Of a stretch of 64,000 nt of DNA, positions 13,480 through 24,118 are shown one piece after another. The position numbers were made by a program, and so were the translations under genes. Within the stretch, counting starts at the first letter, position 1. Each line of letters opens with the position of its first letter. Location: positions 2,501 through 66,500 of the forward strand of contig JAKOGI010001362.1 in the NCBI GenBank assembly GCA_029747015.1. The letters are read 5' to 3'. The notes under the pieces were generated by a model. That model ran no database searches, had not been told where the DNA came from, and worked only from the letters and a program-made list of their open reading frames with translations. The stretch comes from Carnegiea gigantea. Its lineage: Eukaryota; Streptophyta; Magnoliopsida; Caryophyllales; Cactaceae.

Positions 13480-15000
13480 TCCAGTAGGAGTTCTTCTCTG
13501 ATGATCACCATTGGTGCTCACGAGTTAAACTATCTATTGGAGAATACTTCAATCCGTTTATATGTTCAATAGAGAAAGAAAATTGGTTAAGCTATAATTG
13601 CCAATGTAGGAATCACTCCTGTGCTTGCATATTCGCTAAATTCTTTTCCATAAAACCAAGTATCCCTTTGCAATCAATTCAAATGAGAAAAAGTTTTGAG
13701 GCTATAAAGATTAAGAACTTTTCAATTCTCCTTATGACTGTAAGGATTTCTTTTTTCATCGTGAGATGATTGCATTTTGCTTTATTAAAATTTCTATTGT
13801 AATATTTACAGAGTTTTCTCCTTTTTTGATTTTTAGTTCGACACTCCAGTGCTCATTGCTAGCATCTGTCTCAAGAATTAAATCATCTCCTTCATTAGGT
13901 AAATTAAGAAGATGAAGACTTTTACACATTTTTTTGAAGTTTTGAATAATCTTCGAATCAATAGGGGTCCACCTCCAACATACTTCTTTCTTATTTTTTT
14001 GTTGCAATGGTTTTCTTAATTTAGCTAAATTTTTAATGAAATTTGAAGTATAGGTAAGACATCTAAGAAACCTTTCTAATTACTTCCTATCTTCAATCTT
14101 TTTAGAAAAACTTTCTATTTTTTCTAGAATATGATTTTGTAAAATGATTTGTCTAACTTTTATTTCCAAATCTAAAAAGTCGATTTCTTATTCACCATGA
14201 ATACACTTGTTCTTACATAGAATAATGCCATGATCAATGCATCTTTAGGTGATAGTTAGAACATCATCTTTGTGTTGTTCTATGGCATTGGCAAAGACAA
14301 GGATATCATCAACGTAATCTAGACAGTAGTATTAAGATCTTTAAAGATATTATCCATTCTTTTTTGAAATATTTGATGTGCATTTTTTGGACCAAATGAC
14401 ATTAATATCCATTCATAATGCCCTTGAGAGGCACTAAGCGCAGTTAAAGAAATGTTTTCTTCATGCATTTTTTATCTGCCAGTAGCCACTTTTATAGTCA
14501 ATTTTCGAGAACCAAGGGGCTCCTTGAATCATATTGAAAAGGGCTATTTGGTTAGGAATATAATAACCATCAAAGACAGTATTATCATTACGCTTTTTGT
14601 AATTGATTACCATTATTAGTTTTCCTCTTTTTTCTTAAGCATAGTATGTTACCATGAAAGCAAGACTGGTATGAGCACTCCTATTATTTCTATAATCCTT
14701 TATCAAGAAGTTCTTTGATTTATTTATCCAATTGTTGGATATCCTGGTGTGTATACACCATGCGTTTGAGTTGAATAATAGGGTTGGGATTTAACAAAGT
14801 AATATTTGCAAGTGTCTTATCTTTATTCCAAAATTTTAGAGGATTATCAAATTAGAGTTCTTTGCATAATTGCTCTCGTTGTTCAGCTATCTGTTCTTTA
14901 ATAGATAACTCAAGTAGTGAGATTAGCGGTGCTATCTCATGTTGTGTAGGTATTACCTTCTCACTAAATTAGTTACGCGTAAATCCAATCTTCTGATGAG
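13480..15000 (-). pseudogene. Caulimovirid reverse transcriptase-RNase H (copy 1)
   Basis: The polymerase active-site motif YVDD is still readable (codons at 14316-14305), followed by ILVFAN. The RNase H region (14007-13756) has the core LILETDASNEHWSV, holding a catalytic aspartate. Frameshifts and stops fall throughout. It lies downstream of the protease and upstream of the terminal ORF, as in other Caulimoviridae. Retaining the YVDD while losing the frame points to decay after integration. Confidence 0.85.
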
Positions 15001-15490
15001 TGTAAGCCTCATTTAATTTGTTAAATAGGAACTGAGTCCATTAATTGTGAATATTATTTGGTTTATTGTCTGTATGAATGGAGAATATAGCCTTTGAAAA
15101 TTATTTCTAATAATCATATCATGAGAGTATTGATCAGTAACATATAGAACTGGTATAATGCATTTAACTCCTCCTATTTCTATAGATAACCCTTTTATGG
15201 CTTCATTGTAGCTCATTATGCTATTATCAACTATCCTTACTTGTAAAAGATTGTTTGCTTTTTTCCACATAAGTTCTACAAATAAAGATCTTCAAATAGA
15301 ACAACCACTATCGATGTAGGCACACGATTCATATTTATTATATCCCTCTAAACATATGTTTATTGGGATATAGATGCTATTAGGATTTGTATTGTTGACT
15401 TCATAATATATCTCTATAGTCATATTTTTAACTAATTTATCTTCATAGATTGGCTTAATAACAGTTTTTGTTTTGTACAATAACTTTTCT
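15000..15490 (-). pseudogene. Caulimovirid aspartic protease (copy 1)
   Basis: The active-site triad DSG is present in AYIDSGCSI near 15300, preceded by a beta-rich segment (NSIYIPINICLEGYNKYES). A following piece (15270-15013) contains IEIGGVKCIIPVLYV. The reading frame breaks just after the DSG motif. In the family this retropepsin processes the polyprotein. Confidence 0.8.
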
Positions 15491-15499
15491 ATTTAGACT

Positions 15500-16310
15500 C
15501 ATACTTCAGTCTACACTGTATCTTAGGGGTTCAAAACTCATTCTATTCATTTCACTAGTCATACTTGTTGTACGTCTTCTTCAAGCTCTTCTTTAGCTAT
15601 CGCAAATCCTTCTCTCCATTCTAATCTTTCGCTGATGCTTCTTAAAGGCAATCTTACCATTCTTATCAATTTTTATTACATTTTTCTTGTTGATTTTTGT
15701 GGGATTGATGAAGCTAGATATCCAACCTATTGATTTTTATCTCGTACGGATTGGATTTTATCATTTGAATCTTTTATAATGGAGTAGGACTTTAAAATTT
15801 TTCTACTTCTATTATTGTTATCTTAGTCTTTGGATCTATAGTATTATCTAATTTGTAGATTATTTTTCAAAATATACTTAGTGGGTAATCTCCATTTTTC
15901 ATATCCATTCCAACTGTTTTTATTTTAAGGGATAGGAAGTTTTTGGCAAATTCATCTTTTAGTCTCACATAATATTCAGGTTGGCAATTAAATTTTACTA
16001 ATCCATTACATAAATTGATATTAATCCTTGTGATAATTTGATTATTAAATTTGGTATACCTGATATCACAGAGCAGAACATAAAGATTAATATCTTTATC
16101 ATAATACTGTGATGGAATGATTTACACTTAGACACTTCCAACATGGGTGTACTTATACTTTCTATCTTTATTATAATTAATAATATTATTTCTAATGAAT
16201 GAGATTAATTTCTCCCACATCATATGCACAGTTCTTTATCTCTAGATCTCCTTTCATCATCTCATATTCGTATTTATTCTTTAATTAAAAGATAGATTTT
16301 TTATAGATCA
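15500..16310 (-). pseudogene. Caulimovirid movement protein domain (copy 1)
   Basis: Aligns with the clearer copy-2 domain (41151-40440). A KYKYTHVGSV-like block (about 16160) corresponds to the start of the 30K-superfamily movement domain, and an acidic segment (16560-16285, rich in E and N) links it to the coat-protein knuckle. Several stops. Members of this family modify plasmodesmata for cell-to-cell spread; that is family knowledge, not something shown here. Confidence 0.65.
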
Positions 16311-16569
16311 TGTCTTTCTGAATTACGGAAAGGACACAATCTCCTTTGACTTCTTCATTCTCATTATCTATAACAAAATTTTCTCCTTGGGGATCACTAA
16401 GACTAACTGAACTCCTTTCTATCATGCGAATAGTTTCTTCATAATCACTCTCTTCATTTTCTTCCTTCAGTACATTAATCTCAATAATTTCTTTCTTGTT
16501 TTCCAGGGCTAGGTCTAGTGCCTCGTGTTCATTGAGCTTAAAATAATCTAGACTATCCAAGGTTTCTAT

Positions 16570-18200
16570 AAGCTAGATACTCTTCCTATTTTTGTATTTA
16601 TTGCATAATGACCCACTTATCCACATGCCCAGCACTTACAATTGCTTTTTCCGGTAGGATAATAAGCAGCTTTTCTAAACAATCTTTGTTTTTTGGAGAT
16701 TGGTTTGTTATAATACCTTGTTTTATATTTCTCACCAAAAGCTCTTTTTCTTATAAAATTTTCTTCTTTTTCTTCTCTTTTAAGTTCATTTCCTTCTTGA
16801 TGAGGAGAATACCAGCAAGCTAGAAACTGTTTCTTCATTTTCTTTTACTTTTGAAAATCAAGATATTAATCATTGACCCATTTTTTTAAATAAGAGATTC
16901 TCGTGCCAACGGTATCAATAACATCTGCATTTTCAAGCCATGCAATGTACTTTTCATTGATTATAGAATTTATTGGATATGAAAATTTGCCATAGAACAT
17001 ACTAGGATTGATTTCATTATACCCAATTTTGTAATAATATTGACTAAATTTAGCAATGTAATTTTCTAGATATCTTACATCCCAAAGCTCTATGTTATTA
17101 ATATTTCTTTGCCATTCTCTAGCTTTTTTTCAAAATCAAGTTTAGTTTTGATAAACTTGATTATGATTTTCTTACATAATTTTTTAAACATAACAACTTG
17201 TGTTTCCATCATTTTTAATACATTTTTACCTTTCCCATCTAATAAGTCATACTAGCTGACCATGTAGTATTCAAGCTAAGGACACTATTCATACCCTTTT
17301 TTTAGTGCTCAAATATTTCTTCTTTATTATAAATTTCATCTATGTTTAGGATGTATCTAGTTTGGCTAATTGGTGTAAGGCTAATCTCTTCAAAAGACAT
17401 GATTTCCCTTGGAATGAACCCAAAAGAAAAATTAATTGTATGTCCTACTGGTACGTACCTAGGTCTCATAAAATGAGTATTTCTTCTAGGTGATTCACTA
17501 AACTCTTTGGGTTTTGGAATTATATTATTAACTAGATTGGACTTAATTTCATCCATGTTGAGTTCTTCTCCAATCTCATTGATTTCATCATCACATACCA
17601 TTTTACCATTTTTTTATCCAGTTTTCTTCTAATTTGTTCTAAAGGGACAACATTAATATCCTGTGGTTTATCAAGTTCATTTATTGATATATTTCTTCTT
17701 CCAACGAAACATTATTTATCTCTTCATTATCACCAGATAATAGATCCTATTTTTAACTATTGCACCTATGATTTTGTTTAATTTTTATAGATTTTATTCT
17801 TTATCAAACATATTCTGTAATTCATCAATATTATACAGCTTATGCTCCATCCTCTTCTTCTTTCTCTTCCTTTTCAGCTGATGTTTTAATTGATTTTTCA
17901 ATTGATTTTTCTCGTGTTTCTTTTTAGATTTTTATATCATGCGAAGAAAATTAATTTTTTTTTTTTTTTTAGGTTTTGTAAGGGATGTTTATGCTAAAAT
18001 GTAGCACTAATACTTAGATTAGATTTTTCACTACGTCTAATCTTGTTGATCAAAGAAAGATAGATGACAGACAATTGCTTTTTTATCTCCTTAATCTCTA
18101 TTTTAATTTTGGCTAATTCCATCTTTAATTCTAAAACTATATCAGTAATATAGTTTAATTGCGGTGCAACTAAAGTGGTTCCTTCTGTGAGTGCATAATG
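16570..18200 (-). pseudogene. Caulimovirid N-terminal coiled coil and coat protein (copy 1)
   Basis: The N-terminal stretch (about 18170-18050) reads as a leucine/isoleucine/lysine heptad pattern (ITDIVLELKMELAKIKIEIK), probably a coiled coil. The central coat region includes NTHFMRPRYVPVGHTINFSF (17601-17302). The C-terminal knuckle (16643-16600) keeps CKCWACG, but the next codon is a stop and the last cysteine of C-x-C-x2-C-x4-H-x4-C is lost. The lysine/arginine-rich stretch just before it fits nucleic-acid binding. Confidence 0.75.
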
Positions 18201-18309
18201 TGTGAATAATTAAAAGTAGGACAAGTAGGTGATGATTCAAGCAATAAACGCAGTTAAATGCACTTAATTAGCTTAATTAACTATTAATTATCTTAATTAT
18301 TTTTGGCCA

Positions 18310-18327
18310 TCTGGCATTGATACCCAA
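18310..18327 (-). other. tRNA-Met-type primer binding site, decayed (caulimovirid copy 1)
   Basis: On the minus strand GGGTATCAATGCCAGA sits where copy 2 has TGGCATCAGAG. Both resemble the TGGTATCAGAGC site complementary to initiator tRNA-Met used by Caulimoviridae. It marks the start of reverse transcription, just upstream of the coat-protein region. Confidence 0.6.
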
Positions 18328-18472
18328 TGAAAGAGGGTCTCGAGTAGTACTTGTGAGCAGAATATCGCATGCACAAAAATAAAATTTGCAAAAGTAAGTT
18401 TTTAAGTATTGGAGTAAAATATGCAAACTTGAAAAGTTTAGGGCGAAAGATGAAAATAAAAATAGTAAACTG

Positions 18473-18575
18473 TCCCCTTAAAATAGTTTCCACATAATAT
18501 AATATGTTCTACTAACATGGTCCTCTAATTATGATTTCCACACAGTGCACGGTATTTGGCTCTAATTTTTTGGTT
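18473..18575. repeat. Fragment resembling the inverted-repeat end of the element at 50373-51503
   Basis: CTACTAACATGGTCCTCTAA, then ATTTCCACACAGTGCACGGTATTTGGCTCTAATTTTTT, follows the right terminal repeat at 51420-51503 (CTAATAACATGGTCCCCTAA...). It abuts the upstream edge of caulimovirid copy 1. Similarity is about 75 percent by eye. Confidence 0.5.
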
Positions 18576-20243
18576 TTGTTGATAATTAAAATTTAATTTA
18601 TTAATTAGGAAAACTATTTATACTATTTTTTTGGAGAAATAATTAAAATAGAACTGAGTAGAACAACTTATTCTAAAATTTCTTACGATATCAGTTGTCC
18701 TTAATTTGTTGTTCAAAAAACTTTTGAATATTTGTAGATAATTATTATGCAATTGCACAAATTAATAAGAAGAGTTTGTACAATTTAACGAATATGTATG
18801 AAAGACATAAAACCAATAGCATAACATGACAGGATAGCAACATAACTTGACAAGAAGGTAGAATGACTAAGCCTAAAACAATTTTATCACACATCTATAT
18901 GATCCATAATCGTAATTATTTAAAACTATTGACCAAACCTAAAACAATTTTGTCACACATCTATACTATACATAATAGTAAATATTCTAAAACTATCATT
19001 TTCTACAAGGAGCTTGATTTGCGAAACTTCATGCAATATGGACTGTTAATTAAATTCTTTCAATCAGTCACGATCGTTAAATCTAAGTTCAATTTTTTAA
19101 AAGGAAGAAAAGAACCCATAACCACCCGAACTCATAACCATCCACCCCTACCAACCCGACTTCTATGCGCATAGGACACTCTTCTCCCCAAACCAAACTC
19201 CCCTCTCCCTCCTCCTCTCGCCCTCTCTCTATAGTAAATCGATGATTCTTCCCCAGTGATTTTCTTGACTCTCCCTCGACCCCACTCCCCAATCCATAAT
19301 ACTCTTACTATACTTTTCTTCTCATCCTCACAAAATTACAGAACTTTCACTCAATTACCAGTTGATTTCGATTGCCTATTGGACTTATGATTGCAAAAGC
19401 TATGCATCATTTCCTACTTGGGTGATGCTATTATTTGTATTCTAGTTTAAATTTATCTAACTCTGTGACTAAGCTTAACGTTGTGAATTAAGTTTTTTCC
19501 CCTCCAAGTTGTGTGCCCCCTACTTGCACGAAGTTAATTCTTTTTGTTTCTGTTTAGATTTATGTATTTTTGTTGATTTTAGGTCAATTAAAATTGGTTT
19601 CTAGGTCCTTTGGGTGTAACTGTATACGCTCTGGGTTATTGGGACATGCATGTCTCACTTTTTGTGTGCGAGAGCAAAGAATTAGGAAATTTATTCACTA
19701 GTTGTCTTTCCTTTGCTGAACTTTAATCTCCCCTTCCCCTCAAAAAAATTCTAATGTAAACCTCGGCTTAATTGTTTTAGGGCAAAGGTGAAATAAAGCA
19801 AGCATATCTAATATAAAACCTATATGCCCACCAATGCAGAAGCTTCTAGATAATATATGCACCAGAGTTCTACAGTTCGTCATGGTAAAATCATATAAAT
19901 ACATCAATATCAGTTTGCATCATTCTTTAGTACTATGACTTCATTTGATGTCATGCTGTCCCATCTGATCTACTATGCTATTTGCTATAAATCATTAGTG
20001 GTGTATGCCATTTATTCTCATTGTTGAAATATAGTGCGTCTTTTGTATAATACTATTCATTTTTATGACCTTAATTTCTTATCATAGAACAATGATGACA
20101 ACGGTCTTAATTGTTTATTACTAATTTCAATTGTCAATTACTTACTAATTGTATATCTTACAAACCTCTTGAATGTTATTAATGACATTTTGACTTTTTT
20201 TTGTAAATAGAGGTCAAATTTTTTCCTTAACTGGATTTATCAG
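18576..20243. other. AT-rich spacer, no gene recognised
   Basis: Contains two near-repeats of AAACCTAAAACAATTTTGTCACACATCTATA (18870-18970) and a CT-rich patch (19130-19290) that could be an old 5' UTR. No coding recognised. Confidence 0.4.
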
Positions 20244-20425
20244 GCAATGTGATCTTTAGTGACATTTTCATTATTAGATATGATAAGAAGTATGGATGCA
20301 TGATTGGTGTGTGACCAAGGAAAATAATATTAAGGCTGGACTTGTGTCATACTTCTGTTTGTGGTGCACAAGCAGCTGAATGGGAAGCAACAAACATCTT
20401 TCTTAAATAATATCCAGATGAAGAG
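20244..20425 (+). pseudogene. Exon-like fragment of an unrecognised gene
   Basis: Between an acceptor-like TTTATCAG and a donor-like GAG|GTAACC lies one frame with conserved-looking protein: IRYDKKYGCMIGV, a TGA stop, then LRLDLCHTSVCGAQAAEWEA. A second stop (TAA) lies before YPDEE. The ordered Cys-rich text and paired splice-like sites suggest a dead exon of a host gene, but I do not recognise the family. The Cassandra element lies 250 bp downstream. Confidence 0.35.
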
Positions 20426-20672
20426 GTAACCTAAAAATATTTCTCAAGCAAAGACATTCTCTTCATTTGATCTATACATCATTTGTAATGCAATTTCTTA
20501 TGGTAGGTCATAATTGTAATAAAAATCATCCTTATTGACTTATAATATGCTTTTTGTCTTTGTTAATAATACAATATTATTGCTTAATTCATTAACATCG
20601 ATTTTATTGGGTTATTGCTCATGCTGGTTGCCATCAATGAAGCAACACTGCATAATATGAAGAAAAGGAAAC

Positions 20673-20951
20673 TGTCATGCCCCGACCCCCTTCCAGGCCA
20701 ACATAGTTATCAAAAACGGTTTAAGGATCATCGACTGACTCCACAAATCACTACAAGTCTTTCTGACGTACTTCATCCTCACTCACACACTGCCTAGGAA
20801 ACTTCTAAGAGGTCACCCATCATAAGATTTCTCCACAGCAAGCATGTTTAACTGTGAAGTTCTTAAGAGCGGGCCTCACTAAAAGGAAGGTGCACCTTTA
20901 GTACTATAAGTAGTCACATCAAATCCTTTAAGCCACTTACAGGTTGTTACA
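20673..20951 (-). repeat. Cassandra 3' LTR
   Basis: 279 bp, TG...CA bounded on the plus strand as TGTCATGCC...TTGTTACA. Its 5S-like part covers about 20802-20870. Confidence 0.88.
20802..20870 (-). other. 5S rRNA-like segment inside Cassandra 3' LTR
   Basis: The minus strand reads GTTAAACATGCTTG and then GATGGGTGACCTC, the internal control region and 3' half of plant 5S rRNA, with substitutions. In Cassandra this part carries a polymerase III promoter. It is not a functional rRNA gene: the 5' half and several paired positions are altered. Confidence 0.8.
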
Positions 20952-21102
20952 GTCACCCTTACTTAAAGCGCAAAATGTAGTCATTGTGCCTCATTAACTG
21001 ACCGACTTACGAGTCCGCTTGACCGGCGGTCTATCCCAGTATCTTTGTCTGCTACTGTCTAGGGCTCTCCCATCCACTGGCACAGTTTATGGTAGTGGGT
21101 CA

Positions 21103-21114
21103 GCTCTAATACCA
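21103..21114 (-). other. Primer binding site of Cassandra
   Basis: TGGTATTAGAGC on the minus strand, one mismatch from the tRNA-iMet site, two bases inside the 5' LTR. Confidence 0.8.
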
Positions 21115-21116
21115 CC

Positions 21117-21397
21117 TGTTATGCCCTAGCCCCTCCCATATGGCGGGCAGTCTCCAGGAACGACTTCAAGGATCGCTGACTAGCCCCACAAATTACTACA
21201 AGCTTTTTCGATGTATTTCATCCTCGCTCACATGCAGCCTGCAAAACTTCACATGAGGTTACCCATCATAAAATTTCTTCACAGCAAATACTCTTAGCTG
21301 TGAAGTTTTTATGAGTGGGCTCCCTGAAAACAAAGGTGCACCTTTGGTGATATAAGTAGTCATTTCAATCACTTTAAGTCATACTCGGAGTATTACA
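21117..21397 (-). repeat. Cassandra 5' LTR
   Basis: 281 bp. The 5S-like part covers about 21244-21315, more decayed than in the other LTR (GATGGGTAACCTC). Confidence 0.88.
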
Positions 21398-21402
21398 GAA
21401 AC

Positions 21403-22796
21403 ATCGTAATTTAACACTTTTATGTAAATATTATTTGATTTCATTTTGTTCCCTGGTACTTCTATGGTGAACTAATAATGAGCATTATTTTGCAGTACTA
21501 AGCTCTTTTGTGTGAGTTTCTTATCTTAGTTCTAACATCACGAAACAGAGCCTCATTTTCTTAATCTAAGAGCTAATTTGAGATGTATTTATCTATATGT
21601 TTTCTTTTTATTTACATGGTGTATGGCTCTACATCATGAGATTAGGGCAAATTTTCTATAAGTCAGTTTGGATAGCTACTAACGATAGGCTTTTGGTTTA
21701 ACTCATTTTGTAGTCAAAAGTTAGCGTCCACATGGATGGACTAATTTTTGTATATATGATCTCTAATATAGGGTTACTAAATCATTGTCTGATGTTATGT
21801 CTAATTTTAAGTTACAACGCAACAGTAGGAGAGATAGTCAGGGCAAAGAGAGAAATCTAATGGTGCTTAGTGAGTTTGTACAGATATGCATCATGAAAAA
21901 TCTGACAACAAACTATTGGTGGAATTAAATGGTTGTGAGAATTTAGTAGGTGAACGGGTGAAAGCAAAATGTTCAATTGAAGTCTTTCATGGTAAAGTAA
22001 CATATTTGATTGAACTCAAATCCTATAACTTCCCCACTTCTCCATTGTGTTCTATACTGGAGATTTCCCCTCTTTGCCTCCCTTTTCCTCTCATTCTAAT
22101 CTAAATACTTTAGTAAGTGCTTTGTAGCTTTGTATTGCATTATTTAAAAGGTCACTAGGTATAGGTTTGGGATTCTTTTGTGAGGTTTCCATGGGAGAGT
22201 TACCTGCTCCCCCCCCCCAATTTGTGTAATGTAATTCTTCATGTATTTCATTTTAAAAGTTACAAAAACCTTTCGCCATATTTTATATTTGCCTCTTCTT
22301 TTCATGGTTTCTTTTATAAGATACCTCATACAATTATGATAATACAAATAACAAAAATATTTGATTCTCAGCACGGAGATTTGTCATCAATGCCCTAAGC
22401 ATGATACCAATTTCTCTCGCATACCGCATTAGTTAAATTCAACTAAACGAGGCACAGGGAAGACCACTGTTTTGTGACATGTTATGAGGCTTTGATGTGG
22501 AGTTGGTGGAAGTATTGGATGGTCTTTGGACATTGCTTTTCCAATTGATCTTTTTCAAAGGTAATATAACTAAACTTTATGAAGCTAACTGCACAGGGTT
22601 CTTAAGGCAATCTTGCTTGATTTGTGCATTGGGCTAGATTTTGGGCAACCTTCTTGATTAGTAATGCATTTTGGAAACAAAGTAACTCTATTAAAACTGA
22701 TGGCTTGCATTGAGTTTAGTTGACGTTGGCAAATTATAGTGCAAATATCATATGAAAATTGGAAAGGACTTGTTCACAGTGAAAATTGAGTGTTAC
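21403..22796. other. AT-rich spacer, no gene recognised
   Basis: A few short frames on each strand (for example 21886-22104) show no domain I recognise. A run of nine C lies at 22211-22219. Confidence 0.4.
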
Positions 22797-22983
22797 ATAC
22801 ACACACAAACACACACACGTGCATGCAAGCATACACACACACGCGGGCGCGCGCGCACACACACATATATATATACACGTGCATACATATACATATATAC
22901 ACATAGACACATGGACACATGAAACAACAATGAGAAATCCCAGTTTTAGACCCGCGCTCGTGCAACCTGGGCGTACATAAATC

Positions 22984-23018
<35 letters not shown>

Positions 23019-23045
23019 GTACATGCGCGTATACATACACATGTG
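22797..23045. repeat. CA/TA microsatellites around a short unique block
   Basis: Two CA-rich tracts (22797-22920 and 22985-23045) separated by about 60 bp of ordinary sequence, including an alternating GCGGGCGCGCGCGCAC stretch. Confidence 0.93.
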
Positions 23046-23479
23046 CTACACACATAAATACCATACGTGCATACATAATACATCATGCGTACATAAATAG
23101 ATGTTTAGCGCCCTACATGGAAATAGAAGTCTGCTACCATGTCCCAGACTTTGAAAAATGCAAACCACCGATTGGGGCTAAGGAGACCTATAATTTTTAC
23201 GATTCTTCATGATGGATAACAATCGATAGAACATTTGGTGTATTCATTAATACACTTGGAGTGCATTGAAGATCAGAATGCCTTAACTAAGTTGATGACG
23301 ACAAATTGATTTAATCGAAGTGATTGCATGCTAGACCACTTCCTCCGAATACAGGAACAAAGGACACTAATATCATCAAGACTAATAAATATTGTAACAA
23401 TCCCTGACGTTCGATTGTATGACGATAGTAATGGATAAATTTAGGAATGTATTTATTTCATTATCAAGAAACCATTAGA

Positions 23480-24118
23480 CTTTGCTATAATTTATAAACA
23501 GATCGTTCAACTGGACGCAAGATTATGGTTATATGTGTTCGATTTGTTGCAAAAGTATGGGTTGATTCTTCTAAAATCCCAATTGCTAATTGCTCTTGCA
23601 ACCGCTGAAATGAACAGGCCTTAAAACGGGCGTCTAGAGAATTTTCTTCAAGAAGATCGTTGAACAATGGAGATCAATCTAATGTATTGATATCATTGTA
23701 TGACCCTAGAACATCGAAACAGGCATGCTATATCCAGAGATCAGTTCAAGCAACTACTTCAAGTTTTATAGTGGCCTTGCCCTTAAACCCTCCAAGATAT
23801 TGACGCTTCTAAGAAGTGAGATAGTTTTCCACTCCCAGCGCATGCAATCTAAGTTTTCGATCATATCTAGGGATCCCCATGCCTCCTCTATTTGAAGTAA
23901 ATGTTTGACATCGTATACATCTGCTTGCCTCAAATAGCACTCGCCAGACAACACATTCAAACCTTGCAAGAATTTCTGGAGGCACACATATGTAGTGGAT
24001 TCACCTATTCACACATAGTCATCTATCACATTAGTGACAACTTCATAAGCTAACATGTGAATGGCATCAGTACATTTTGACGACAGAGATAGCCCAACTC
24101 TATTGGTACAATCCAAAC
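23480..24118 (-). pseudogene. PIF/Harbinger transposase, 3' part (split by a solo LTR)
   Basis: The minus strand carries SSKCTDAIHMLAYEVV, then YLRQADVYDVKHLLQIEEAW and LDMIENLDCMRWEWKT. Lower down comes DLWI-HACFDVLGSYNDIN-LD-SPLFNDLL, with catalytic-type aspartates (LDCM, NNDIN-like). This is the order of a plant Harbinger transposase. It is interrupted at 24118 by the LTR insertion, and its upstream exon part lies at 27262-27600. Stops and frameshifts are frequent, so the protein is dead. It differs from the Harbinger copy at 7-8 kb, which covers other parts of the protein. Confidence 0.82.

Larger units (their letters stand above)
12480..18472 (-). mobile_element. Endogenous caulimovirid (plant pararetrovirus), copy 1, decayed
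   Basis: Minus-strand order is tRNA-Met-like primer site (about 18320), coiled-coil and coat-protein region, Cys-His knuckle, movement protein, aspartic protease, reverse transcriptase, RNase H, then one further ORF. There is no integrase and there are no LTRs, which separates it from retrotransposons. Coat protein before movement protein recalls Cavemovirus ORF1. The same arrangement occurs at about 36050-43400, with roughly four bases in five matching by eye. Every domain is broken by stops or frameshifts, and the promoter end is missing. Genus placement is inference. Confidence 0.85.
20673..21397 (-). mobile_element. Cassandra TRIM retrotransposon, complete, with GAAAC target duplication
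   Basis: Two short LTRs (20673-20951 and 21117-21397) flank a 165-bp non-coding interior. On the minus strand the 5' LTR begins TGTAATACTCCG, and the primer site TGGTATTAGAGC (21114-21103) follows it after two bases, matching initiator tRNA-Met. Each LTR contains a 5S rRNA-like stretch, the hallmark of Cassandra. GAAAC directly flanks both ends (20668-20672 and 21398-21402). Total length 725 bp with no ORF, as expected for a terminal-repeat retrotransposon in miniature. The LTRs differ from each other substantially, so the insertion is old. Confidence 0.93.

Noticed and set aside
20802..20870. A 5S rRNA gene
   Set aside because: Only part of 5S is present, it is mutated, and it sits inside both LTRs of a Cassandra TRIM with target duplications.
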